Source: Pseudonocardia humida (GTDB taxonomy: Bacteria; Actinomycetota; Actinomycetes; Mycobacteriales; Pseudonocardiaceae). Taken from it: 64,000 nucleotides of DNA. Made by a program: the position numbers and the translations under genes. Each line of letters begins with the position of its first letter. Within the stretch, counting starts at the first letter, position 1. The notes under the pieces are model-generated. The model worked only from the letters and a program-made list of their open reading frames with translations. It was not told the origin of the DNA and searched no databases. Shown here piece after piece: positions 1 through 9,630 of this stretch. The stretch lies in assembly GCF_023898865.1 (NCBI RefSeq), contig NZ_JAGSOV010000059.1:1-64000 (forward strand), given 5' to 3'.

Positions 1-233
1 CCCCCGCGGGGGGGGGGGCCGCGGGCGCGCCCCCCCGCGGCCCCCCCCCCCCCCCCCCCCCTCGCGCCGTCCCGGGCCCGCCCGTGATCTTCGTCCGGGT
101 CCGGCCGCCCTGCTGACCGGGCGACACGGCCCGAACCCGGGGGCGGGGCCGCCGGGCCCGGGAGTAGCCTGTGCACGTTCCGCCGGCCGGGTTCTCCGCG
201 CCGGCGCATCCAGCTGGAGTACGGGGAGGCTAC
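1..233. other. Low-complexity C/G stretch and gene-free window edge
   Basis: The first 61 bases are almost only C and G, with an 11-base G run at 8-18 and a 21-base C run at 41-61. The rest up to 233 has no convincing gene. Homopolymers this long are rare even in a genome of this GC content and are typical of contig ends or base-calling trouble, so the bases here are unreliable. A Shine-Dalgarno-like GGGGAGG at about 223-229 belongs to the gene that starts at 234. Confidence 0.6.
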
Positions 234-638
234 GTGTCGGTGGGCCAGATCGCGGCGCTGATCGCGGCGGGGGCCTTCGTGGTCCTCGTGCTGTTGCTGG
301 CCGTCCCGTTGCTCAAGCTGGGCCGCACGCTCGACGAGGCCACGGTCGCCATCCGCAAGGCGCACGAGGGCAGCGCCCCGCTGCTGGAGGACGCCCAGAC
401 CACGCTCAGCGTGGTCAACACCCAGCTCGAGCGGGTCGACGGGATCACCTCCAGCGCCCGCGCGGTGACCAGCAACGTCTCCGTCCTGACGTCGCTGTTC
501 ACCGCCACGCTGGGCGGCCCCCTGGTGCGGGCCGCGGCGTTCTCCTACGGGGTCAACAAGGCGGTCAAGGCGCGCCGCGCCGCCCGCGACGCGGGCGACG
601 CCCGTCCGGGCGGGCGGCGGAACCGGCGGCGGCGGTGA
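234..638 (+). CDS. DUF948 domain-containing membrane protein
   Basis: A small protein of about 134 residues. A single hydrophobic helix lies at residues 4-28 (IAALIAAGAFVVLVLLLAVP), followed by a heptad-like segment rich in Leu, Val, Thr and Asn, and a basic tail of alternating Gly and Arg. This is the layout of DUF948 proteins: an N-terminal membrane anchor plus a coiled coil. The GTG at 234 is preferred because GGGGAGG lies just upstream; an in-frame ATG at 171 has no ribosome site. The stop overlaps the next gene (GTGA), so the two are probably co-translated. DUF948/DUF6167 pairs upstream of alaS are common in actinobacteria. Molecular role unknown. Confidence 0.82.
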   Translation: MSVGQIAALIAAGAFVVLVLLLAVPLLKLGRTLDEATVAIRKAHEGSAPLLEDAQTTLSVVNTQLERVDGITSSARAVTSNVSVLTSLFTATLGGPLVRAAAFSYGVNKAVKARRAARDAGDARPGGRRNRRRR

Positions 639-973
639 AGCGGCTGTTCTGGCTGGGCGTCGGCCTGGCCGCCGGGTCGTACGTGGCCCGGCGGGCCAAC
701 GCGGCGGCGCAGGCCCTCACCCCGGCCGGCGTCGGGGCCAACCTGGCCGACGGCCTGCGCGAGCTCGGGGCCGGTCTCGGCGCCTTCGGTGCGGAGGTCC
801 GGGCCGGGATGAACGAGCGCGAGCAGGAGCTCTCGGCGATGGTCGAGCGGCAGACCGGGGCCCGGCTGCCCACCTACGTCGACGCGCTGCAGGAGCCCGC
901 TCGCAGTGCACCTCCCGCCGTCCGCGGCCGGCGGCCCGCGCCGCGCGCACGAGCGCGCCGGGCAGGGGCGTGA
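635..973 (+). CDS. DUF6167-like small membrane-associated protein
   Basis: 112 residues. It starts MKRLFWLGVGLAAGSYVARR, a short Gly-rich hydrophobic N-terminus followed by arginines. A Gly/Ala/Glu-rich amphipathic stretch follows, then a strongly basic Pro/Arg tail. This matches the DUF6167 family found between the DUF948 gene and alaS in actinobacteria. The GTG start overlaps the preceding stop by 4 bp, indicating translational coupling. Function unknown; the conserved pairing suggests the two products act together at the membrane. Confidence 0.75.
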   Translation: MKRLFWLGVGLAAGSYVARRANAAAQALTPAGVGANLADGLRELGAGLGAFGAEVRAGMNEREQELSAMVERQTGARLPTYVDALQEPARSAPPAVRGRRPAPRARARRAGA

Positions 974-1062
974 CGCCAGGCGTCCGTGCCCTGCCGTTCC
1001 GCTGCCCTCCCCGGTGGGCCCGGTAGGTCGCCCACCGTCCATCACCAGACGAAGGCACCACC

Positions 1063-3723
<2,661 letters not shown>

Positions 3724-3731
3724 GGCCGGCC

Positions 3732-4184
3732 GTGGCCGAGGGAGCCGCCGCGGTCCCGGGCCGCGGTCGGAGGCTCGGGATCGACGTCGGGTCCGTCCGG
3801 GTCGGGGTCGCGCTCTGCGACCCGGACGGCCTGCTGGCCACCCCGCTGGTCACGGTGCCGCGCGACGTCGAGGGCGGCACCGACGTGCGCGCGATCGCCG
3901 ACCTCGTCGCCGAGCACGAGGTCGTGCAGATCGTCGTCGGGCTGCCGCGCACCCTCGCCGGCCGGGAGGGTCCGGCCGCCGAGGCCGCCCGGGCGTTCGT
4001 CGACGGGCTCGCCGGTGTCGTCGGCGTGCCGATCGTGCTGTCCGACGAGCGGCTCACCACCGTCGTGGCGACCCAGCAGATGCGCGCGAGCGGCCGCAAG
4101 GGCCGTCGCCAGCGCGCCGTCGTCGACCAGGCGGCGGCGGTCGCCATCCTGCAGGGGTGGTTGGACTCGGGACGGTCACGCTGA
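3732..4184 (+). CDS. ruvX: Putative pre-16S rRNA nuclease / RuvX-type Holliday junction resolvase
   Basis: 150 residues of the YqgF/RuvX RNase-H-fold family. Members process the 5' end of 16S rRNA, and some resolve Holliday junctions. Visible marks are the first-strand motif GIDVGSVRVGVALCDPDG with its catalytic Asp, the VVGLPRTLAGREGP segment, DERLTT, and a C-terminal VDQAAAVAILQGWL helix carrying the last acidic residue. GTG at 3732 is chosen because it leaves a short leader before the fold. The position between alaS and mltG is the conserved one for this family. Confidence 0.93.
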   Translation: MAEGAAAVPGRGRRLGIDVGSVRVGVALCDPDGLLATPLVTVPRDVEGGTDVRAIADLVAEHEVVQIVVGLPRTLAGREGPAAEAARAFVDGLAGVVGVPIVLSDERLTTVVATQQMRASGRKGRRQRAVVDQAAAVAILQGWLDSGRSR

Positions 4185-4249
4185 GCGCGCGCAGTTGACG
4201 TCTTGACGACATGAGCGTGCCCGGATCGGCGCGGCGCTGCGGCACCTCT

Positions 4250-4255
4250 TATGTT
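4250..4255 (+). promoter_or_regulatory. -10 box for leaderless mltG transcription
   Basis: TATGTT fits the actinobacterial TANNNT -10 pattern. It ends 6 nt before the GTG at 4262, so transcription would begin at or next to the start codon. This supports GTG 4262 over ATG 4211 as the mltG start. Confidence 0.5.
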
Positions 4256-4261
4256 CGGCGG

Positions 4262-5749
4262 GTGCAACCGGACAGATGGGACCCGCCCGCGCCGCACCAC
4301 GGCGGTGGTGGCCCCGGGGGTGCCGGCCCGTCCGGACGCGGGCTCGTCGAGCCGACCCCGATCCGCGGCCGCCGCGCCGGGGGCGGCGGCCCCGCCTGGA
4401 ACCCCGCTTGGGACGCCCCCGACGAGGCGCCCACCGGCCCGATCCGGATGCCCGACGGCGGCGCTCGCGCCGCGCGCGGCGACGCACCCGGTGAGCCCGC
4501 CGACGCGCTCGGCGTCGACGACCCCGCCGACGGCGGCTACGAGACCCACGACGAGTACGGCGAGTACGACGACTACGGCGGGGTCGACGACGAACCCCCG
4601 CGCCGGCGCGGGTCCGGCGGCGGGCGCCGCGGTCGCGGCCGCCGGTCCGCCGTGCTGCTGGCCGCGGTCCTGCTACTGCTCGGCGGCCTGGCCGGCGGCG
4701 GGTACTACGTGTACTCGTCGTACTTCTCCACCCCCGACTTCACCGGCGACGGCGCGGGCGACGTCATCATCGAGGTCCAGTCCGGCGACTCGACCACCCA
4801 GATCGGGCGCGAGCTGCAGGAGCGGGGCGTGGTGGCCAGCGTGGAGGCGTTCACCGACGCCGCCAGCGACGAGAGCCGCATCCGCTCCGTGCAGCCCGGC
4901 TTCTACCAGCTGCGCGCCGAGATGTCCGGGCGCGCCGCGGTGGCCCGGCTGCTCGACCCGGTGGCCAGGGTGGGCCAACTGGAGATCCGCGGCGGCGTCC
5001 AGCTCGACGACACCAGCGCCCCCGACGGCACCGTCGCCCCCGGCGTGCTCAGCCTGATCTCGAAGGCGAGCTGCACCACCGTCGACGGCGCCGAGCGCTG
5101 CGTCTCGGTCGACGACCTGCGCGCCGCCATGGCCACCACCGACCCGGCCACCCTCGGCGTGCCCGAGTGGGCGCTGGAGGACGTGGCCAGGGCCGACCCG
5201 AACCGCAGGCTGGAGGGCCTGCTCGTGCCGGGCCGCTACAACGTCCTGCCCAGCACCTCCCCGCAGGAGGTGCTGCAGGACCTGCTGGCCGCCTCCGCGT
5301 CGAAGCTGGAGGCCACAGGCCTGGTCTCCGGCGCGCAGGCCATCAGCTCCACGCCCTACCAGGTCCTGACGATCGCCTCGCTGGTGGAGAAGGAGGCGAT
5401 CACCCCGGACATGCCCAAGGTGGCCAGGGTGGTCTACAACCGGCTGGGCGCCGGCCAGCGCCTCGAGCTCGACTCGATGGTCAACTACCCGCTCGACCTG
5501 CAGGCCCTGCGGACGACCCCGGAGGACCGGGCCCGCCCGGGGCCCTACAACAGCTACCTGGTCACCGGGCTGCCGCCGACCCCGATCTCGGCGCCGGGCC
5601 CGGAGGCGATCGCGGCGGCGCTCGCGCCGGAGCAGGGCCCGTGGTTCTTCTTCGTCCGCTGCCAGAACGACGGCGTGTCCTGCTTCGCGACCACCTTCGA
5701 CGAGCACCAGCAGAACGTGGTGCTGGCCAGGCAGAACGGGGCGTTCTAA
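4262..5749 (+). CDS. mltG: Endolytic murein transglycosylase MltG
   Basis: Cleaves nascent peptidoglycan strands and is thought to set glycan chain length. The roughly 495-residue protein starts with a long cytoplasmic tail rich in Pro, Gly and acidic residues. One membrane helix follows at about 132-155 (VLLAAVLLLLGGLAGGGYYV), then a LysM-like region and the extracellular YceG domain. The catalytic-Glu motif ASLVEKEAI (about residue 376) and VARVVYNRLGAGQRLELDS are clear. The start is uncertain: ATG 4211 would add 17 residues, but the -10 box at 4250-4255 favours a leaderless GTG at 4262. In many relatives aroE follows; here a minus-strand regulator does. Confidence 0.93.
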   Translation: MQPDRWDPPAPHHGGGGPGGAGPSGRGLVEPTPIRGRRAGGGGPAWNPAWDAPDEAPTGPIRMPDGGARAARGDAPGEPADALGVDDPADGGYETHDEYGEYDDYGGVDDEPPRRRGSGGGRRGRGRRSAVLLAAVLLLLGGLAGGGYYVYSSYFSTPDFTGDGAGDVIIEVQSGDSTTQIGRELQERGVVASVEAFTDAASDESRIRSVQPGFYQLRAEMSGRAAVARLLDPVARVGQLEIRGGVQLDDTSAPDGTVAPGVLSLISKASCTTVDGAERCVSVDDLRAAMATTDPATLGVPEWALEDVARADPNRRLEGLLVPGRYNVLPSTSPQEVLQDLLAASASKLEATGLVSGAQAISSTPYQVLTIASLVEKEAITPDMPKVARVVYNRLGAGQRLELDSMVNYPLDLQALRTTPEDRARPGPYNSYLVTGLPPTPISAPGPEAIAAALAPEQGPWFFFVRCQNDGVSCFATTFDEHQQNVVLARQNGAF

Positions 5750-5768
5750 CCGGAGCGCCAGCGGCCGG

Positions 5769-6524
5769 TCACCGGCCCGGCGGGCGCGGTGGCCAGGTGC
5801 CGGGCGCGGTGTCGGGGTCGTCGGGGACGCAGACCGCCAGCGCGGCGGCCGCCACGAGCATCGCCCGACCGCGCGCGGTGAGCCGGCGGCGCCAGCCCGC
5901 GAGCGCCGCGGTCAGCGCCTCGACGCCCCCGGCCGCGCGGATCTGCTCGACGACCGGAGCGATCTGGGCGAGCGGGTACCCGCCCCGGCGCAGCTGGTGC
6001 ACCAGGCGGGCGTCGCGCACGTCCGCGGTCGTGTAGGTGCGGTAGCCCGTGCGGGGGTCGCGGGCGGGCACCACGAGCCCGGCGCGCTCCCACTTGCGCA
6101 GGGTCGCGGGGTGCACGCCCAGCCGGTGGGCAAGCGAACCGACGAGCAGGCCCGCCGGTACCGCCTCCGGCGCGGCCGCGCGGTCGGCGAGGGCGCGCAC
6201 GGCGCGGTCGACCGCCGCGAGGGTCTCGCGGTCCTCCCGCAGCCGGGCGTGGCCGTCGTCGACGAGGGCGAGCGCGGTGTCGACGTCGCCGCCGTTGACC
6301 GCGCGCATGATCGCCGTGGCGGTCGCGTGGCCGTGGGCCGGGACGAGGGCGAGGAAGGCGCGCAGGGCGTCGGCGTGGTGGGGTCGGTAGACCCGGTAGC
6401 CGCTCGGGGTGCGCTCGGACGGCGCCAGGACCCCGTCGGCCTCGTAGTTGCGCACGGCCTGGGTGGACAGCCCGTGCTCGCGGGCGAGGTCGACCGGGCG
6501 CAGGCGGGGTCCGTCGCGGTCCAC
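5769..6524 (-). CDS. MerR-family regulator with two HTH domains
   Basis: 251 residues. Two MerR-type winged-helix DNA-binding units stand in tandem. The first, at about 8-75, contains GLSTQAVRNYEADGVL and SGYRVYRP. The second, at about 126-195, contains LGVHPATLRKWERAGLV and TGYRTYT. They are joined by a helical linker with no obvious effector domain at the C-terminus. This resembles the double-HTH TioE-type MerR regulators. Start GTG 6524 is chosen for the GGAGGAG just upstream. The gene is divergent from an erythromycin-esterase-family gene with 89 bp between them, so that gene is the most likely target. A minus-strand promoter (TTGAGA at 6585-6580, 17 bp, CAGGAT at 6562-6557) overlaps repeated GTTGA motifs. 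Confidence 0.85.
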   Translation of the reverse strand: MDRDGPRLRPVDLAREHGLSTQAVRNYEADGVLAPSERTPSGYRVYRPHHADALRAFLALVPAHGHATATAIMRAVNGGDVDTALALVDDGHARLREDRETLAAVDRAVRALADRAAAPEAVPAGLLVGSLAHRLGVHPATLRKWERAGLVVPARDPRTGYRTYTTADVRDARLVHQLRRGGYPLAQIAPVVEQIRAAGGVEALTAALAGWRRRLTARGRAMLVAAAALAVCVPDDPDTAPGTWPPRPPGR

Positions 6525-6556
6525 GTTCTCCTCCCGGTTGCGGGCTCCGGCCGCGC

Positions 6557-6606
6557 ATCCTGCCGTTCTGGCGACCAAGTCTCAACAGAGGGTTCAACGA
6601 TACGGT
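6557..6606. promoter_or_regulatory. Divergent promoter region between the MerR and esterase genes
   Basis: Rightward, TACGGT at 6601-6606 ends 7 nt before the ATG at 6614, a leaderless layout. Leftward, TTGAGA (6585-6580) and CAGGAT (6562-6557) are 17 bp apart. On the minus strand GTTGA occurs twice with a 12-bp period between the two promoters, a candidate binding site for the MerR protein. Operator function is inferred. Confidence 0.5.
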
Positions 6607-6613
6607 CGAAGCC

Positions 6614-7924
6614 ATGACCGATGCTGACCAGCTGGCCACCGCGACCGGACCACGGCTCGCCGACGTCGGGTGGCGACTGGGCGAGGGCGCCGACGACCTC
6701 GCCGAGGCGCTCACCTCCTTCCTCGACGGGCTGGCGCGCCCACCGCGCCTGCTGGGCCTGGGGGAGCCCACTCACCTCGCCGAAGAGCTGCCCCTGCTGC
6801 GCAACCGGGTGTTCGAGCAGCTCGTGGAACACGCCGGCTACCGGTCGATCGCGCTCGAGAGCGACTGCCTCGCCGCCCTGACCGTCGACGACTACGTGGC
6901 AGGCGGCCCGGGCGAGCTCGACGAGGTCGTGGCGGCGGGGTTCAGCCACGGCTGGGGCGCTGCCCCGTCCAACCGGGAGCTGGTGGCCTGGATGCGGAGC
7001 TGGAACGCCGCGCACGACCCGGACGACCGGTTGAGGTTCGCCGGCTTCGACGGGCCACTGGAGATCGCCTCCGCCCCCTCGCCCCGGGCCGCGCTGCTGG
7101 GTGCGCACGGATTCCTCGCCGCGCACGTCGACCCCGCCCTGCTGCCGGCCCACGCGGCCACGATCGAGCGGCTGGCCGGCGCCGACGACCGGTGGGCCCG
7201 GTCCGAGGCGATGATGGACGCGGCGCGCTCGATGGGTGGCGACCCCGAGGTGGCCGAGCTGCGCCTGATCGCCGACGACCTCCTCGGGCTGTTCGTCTCG
7301 CAGCTCCCCGAGCTGGTCGCGGCCACGTCGGCGCGTGCGGTGGACCGCGCGCTCCTGCACGCCCGCACGGCCGCCGGGCTGCTGCGCTACCACGCCACCA
7401 TGGCGGTGGACTCCCCCCGGCGGATGAGCCGGCTCAGCGGCCTGCGCGACGCGATGATGGCGGACAATCTCGCCGCGCTGGTCGAGGCCGAGTCCGACCG
7501 CGGGCCGACGCTGGTGTACGCGCACAACACGCACCTCAAGCGCGAGATCAGCACCATGCAGCTGGACTGGGGCCCGTTCACCGAGAAGATGCTGTGGTGG
7601 GGCGCCGGGGCGATCACCGCGACCAGGCTGGGCGAGGACTACGCCTTCGTCGCGATGACCGTGGGGTGCGGCCCGGAGCGCGGGCTCGGCGCTCCCGAAC
7701 CGCGGACCGTCGAGGGCGAGCTGGCCGCGCTGGGGGAGGGGCCCGTCCTGGTCGACGCCCGGCGGTTCGCCGCCGCCCTGCGCGCGAGCTCCCGCCGGCC
7801 CGTGGCGCGCGAGGACACGACCACCGACCGCGGCTACTTCGGATTCGACCCGGAGCACCTGGGCAGCGTGCAGGGCATCGTGCACGTCGAGCGGATCGGA
7901 CCGATGATCCCCTCGCCGTACTGA
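6614..7924 (+). CDS. Erythromycin esterase family protein
   Basis: 436 residues. Family motifs are clear: LGLGEPTHLAEELPLLR near residue 50 (the G-E-x-H region with catalytic-type His and Glu), IALESDC, FSHGWGAAPSNRELVAWM, RFAGFDGP, and VYAHNTHLKRE near 300. Proven Ere enzymes hydrolyse the lactone ring of macrolides, but most chromosomal actinobacterial members have no known substrate, so no resistance role can be assigned. There is no signal peptide, so it should be cytoplasmic. The -10 box 7 nt upstream predicts a leaderless mRNA. The divergent MerR gene is its probable regulator. The stop is immediately followed by a 9-bp tandem repeat. Confidence 0.9.
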   Translation: MTDADQLATATGPRLADVGWRLGEGADDLAEALTSFLDGLARPPRLLGLGEPTHLAEELPLLRNRVFEQLVEHAGYRSIALESDCLAALTVDDYVAGGPGELDEVVAAGFSHGWGAAPSNRELVAWMRSWNAAHDPDDRLRFAGFDGPLEIASAPSPRAALLGAHGFLAAHVDPALLPAHAATIERLAGADDRWARSEAMMDAARSMGGDPEVAELRLIADDLLGLFVSQLPELVAATSARAVDRALLHARTAAGLLRYHATMAVDSPRRMSRLSGLRDAMMADNLAALVEAESDRGPTLVYAHNTHLKREISTMQLDWGPFTEKMLWWGAGAITATRLGEDYAFVAMTVGCGPERGLGAPEPRTVEGELAALGEGPVLVDARRFAAALRASSRRPVAREDTTTDRGYFGFDPEHLGSVQGIVHVERIGPMIPSPY

Positions 7925-7925
7925 G

Positions 7926-8033
7926 GGCTCAGCGGGCTCAGCGGGCTCAGCGGGCTCAGCGGGCTCAGCGGGCTCAGCGGGCTCAGCGGGCTCAGCGGGC
8001 TCAGCGGGCTCAGCGGGCTCAGCGGGCTCAGCG
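7926..8033. repeat. 9-bp tandem repeat, 12 copies
   Basis: Twelve perfect head-to-tail copies of GGCTCAGCG, followed by a partial copy, lie between two convergent genes. The array begins 1 bp after the upstream stop codon. The reverse strand of the last full unit supplies the TGA stop (8028-8030) of the spermidine-synthase-like gene. Each unit contains GCTCAGC, a 7-mer with dyad symmetry except at its centre. The array is likely to vary in copy number by slippage. Confidence 0.97.
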
Positions 8034-8891
8034 GGCTCGGCCGAAGAAGCCGGGCGGGGGCAGCGGCGAGGGCGTCGCCGCCCGGTCCCCGGGGGCCGTC
8101 GCCCCCGCCGCGAACCGGGCCAGCGGCTCGCCGGTGAGCACCCGGGCGGGGAACGGGTCGGCGGCCACCCGGCGGGCCAGGTCGAGGGCCGGCACCTCGC
8201 CGTTGCCCCCGACCAGCACGAGGTTGCCGAACCGCCGCCCGTGCAGCACGTCGGGGGAGGCGACCACGGCCACCTCGGCGAACACCCCCGCCGCCGCGGC
8301 GACCTGCGTGCGCGCGAACGCCAACGCGCCGCCGTCGGCGACGTTCGCGGCGTACACGCCGTCGACGTCCAGCATCGCCGCGGCCGCGCGCACGAACTCC
8401 GCCGACGTGAGGTGCGCCGGCGTCCGCGCCCCGGCGAACACGTCGAGCACCAGCAGGTCGACCGACGCCGGGGCGATCCGGGTGAGCGCCGCGCGGGCGT
8501 CGCCGACGAGGACGTCGATGCCCATGCCGTCGGCGGGGAGCCGGGAGCCGACCAGGTCGACGAGCGCGCCGTCGATCTCCACCACCCGCTGCGGGGAGCC
8601 CGGCCGGGTGGTGGCCAGGTACCGCGGCAGGGTCCACGCCCCGCCGCCGAGGTGCAGCGCGCGCAGCGGGCGCCCGACCGGGGCCAGCAGGTCGACCAGG
8701 TGCCCGAGTCTGCGGACGTACTCGAACTCCAGGTGGGTGGGGTCGTCGAGGTCGACGTGGGACTGCGCGGTGCCGTTCACCAGCAACGTCCAGCCCGCGG
8801 GGCGGTCGGGGTCGCCGACGAGCTCGGCGTGCCCGTGGTCGACCTCCGCGCGGACGACCGCCCGCGCGACCCGTCCTCCCCGCGACCGCAT
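8028..8891 (-). CDS. Spermidine synthase-like methyltransferase-fold protein
   Basis: About 287 residues with the Rossmann core of polyamine aminopropyltransferases. The nucleotide-binding loop LHLGGGAWTLPRYLA is at about 90, the acidic strand end VVEIDGALVDLV at about 115, and VGDARAALTRIAPASVDLLV at about 140. The canonical N-terminal beta domain is short, and the active-site D-G of true spermidine synthases is not obvious, so the substrate is unknown. Many actinobacterial members are annotated only as fused or atypical synthases. ATG 8891 is preferred over an upstream start at 8966. It is transcribed away from the urease operon, and its stop lies inside the tandem repeat. Confidence 0.82.
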   Translation of the reverse strand: MRSRGGRVARAVVRAEVDHGHAELVGDPDRPAGWTLLVNGTAQSHVDLDDPTHLEFEYVRRLGHLVDLLAPVGRPLRALHLGGGAWTLPRYLATTRPGSPQRVVEIDGALVDLVGSRLPADGMGIDVLVGDARAALTRIAPASVDLLVLDVFAGARTPAHLTSAEFVRAAAAMLDVDGVYAANVADGGALAFARTQVAAAAGVFAEVAVVASPDVLHGRRFGNLVLVGGNGEVPALDLARRVAADPFPARVLTGEPLARFAAGATAPGDRAATPSPLPPPGFFGRAR

Positions 8892-8976
8892 CCCTCGATC
8901 CTTCCCCGTCCGGCCGGCCCGCCGCACGGCGGCACGGACGTAACACCCGCGACACGCACCCGACACTCTGCGTTCT

Positions 8977-8982
8977 TAGCGT
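8977..8982 (+). promoter_or_regulatory. Probable urease operon -10 box
   Basis: TAGCGT matches TANNNT. Transcription would start near 8989, giving a leader of about 40 nt to the ureA GTG at 9032, which has its own AAGGAG. No clear -35 element is visible. Confidence 0.45.
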
Positions 8983-9031
8983 TGCCGGGCGGATGATCGC
9001 GCCGGCCGATCCCCGACCGGAAGGAGCCGAG

Positions 9032-9334
9032 GTGCTGCTGTCCCCCCACGAGCAGGAGCGGTTGCTGCTGCACGTCGCCGCAGGTCTGGCGCAGCAGCGC
9101 CGCGACCGCGGCCTGCGGCTGAACTACCCGGAGGCCGTCGCGCTGCTGAGCAGCTGGGTCCTGGAGGGCGCCCGTGACGGGCGCAGCGTCGCCGAGCTGA
9201 TGACCGGCGGGCAGCAGGTGCTCACCCGCGACGACGTCATGGACGGCATCCCGGAGATGATCAGCTCGGTGCAGGTGGAGGCGACCTTCCCCGACGGCAC
9301 CAAGCTCGTCACCGTCCACCGGCCGATCCCGTGA
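9032..9334 (+). CDS. ureA: Urease subunit gamma
   Basis: Smallest structural subunit of the nickel enzyme that hydrolyses urea to ammonia and carbamate. The product is exactly 100 residues, the family norm, when GTG 9032 is used. AAGGAG lies 5 nt upstream, whereas the in-frame ATG at 8993 has no ribosome site. Typical motifs are LSPHEQERLLLHVAA, LRLNYPEAVALLSSWVLEGA and VQVEATFPDGTKLVTVHRPI. It overlaps ureB by 4 bp (GTGA). First gene of ureABCFGD. Confidence 0.97.
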   Translation: MLLSPHEQERLLLHVAAGLAQQRRDRGLRLNYPEAVALLSSWVLEGARDGRSVAELMTGGQQVLTRDDVMDGIPEMISSVQVEATFPDGTKLVTVHRPIP

Positions 9335-9630
9335 TCCCCGGCGGGTACGAGCTGGCCGACGAGCCGGTGCCGATCGACCGCGCGCGCACCGCGATCACCG
9401 TGGTCAACTCCGGCGACCGGCCCGTGCAGGTCGGCTCGCACTACCACTTCGCCGCGGCCAACCCGGCCCTGCTGTTCGACCGGGACGCGGCCACCGGGAA
9501 GCGGCTGGCCGTCCCCGCGGGCACGGCCGTCCGGTTCGAGCCGGGCATCGAGCGCACGGTCGAGCTCGTCGAGCTGGGCGGCACCGCCACCGTCCCGGGC
9601 CTGCGCCTGCCCGAGGGGTGGCGGCCGTGA
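9331..9630 (+). CDS. ureB: Urease subunit beta
   Basis: 99 residues, normal for the three-polypeptide bacterial urease. It begins MIPGGYELADEPVPI and contains NSGDRPVQVGSHYHF and RFEPGIERTVELVELGG, the conserved trimer-contact regions. The GTG start overlaps the ureA stop and the stop overlaps the ureC start, so the three structural genes are translationally coupled. Confidence 0.97.
   Translation: MIPGGYELADEPVPIDRARTAITVVNSGDRPVQVGSHYHFAAANPALLFDRDAATGKRLAVPAGTAVRFEPGIERTVELVELGGTATVPGLRLPEGWRP

Noticed and set aside
7926..8033. Possible CRISPR array
   Set aside because: Units are contiguous 9-mers without spacers and no cas genes are nearby.
7834..8955. Minus-strand frame encoding repeated Leu-Ser-Pro from the 9-bp repeat
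   Set aside because: The repeat gives Leu-Ser-Pro only in this frame, which otherwise overlaps the clearly coding synthase-like gene in another frame; the stop of the real gene precedes the repeat.
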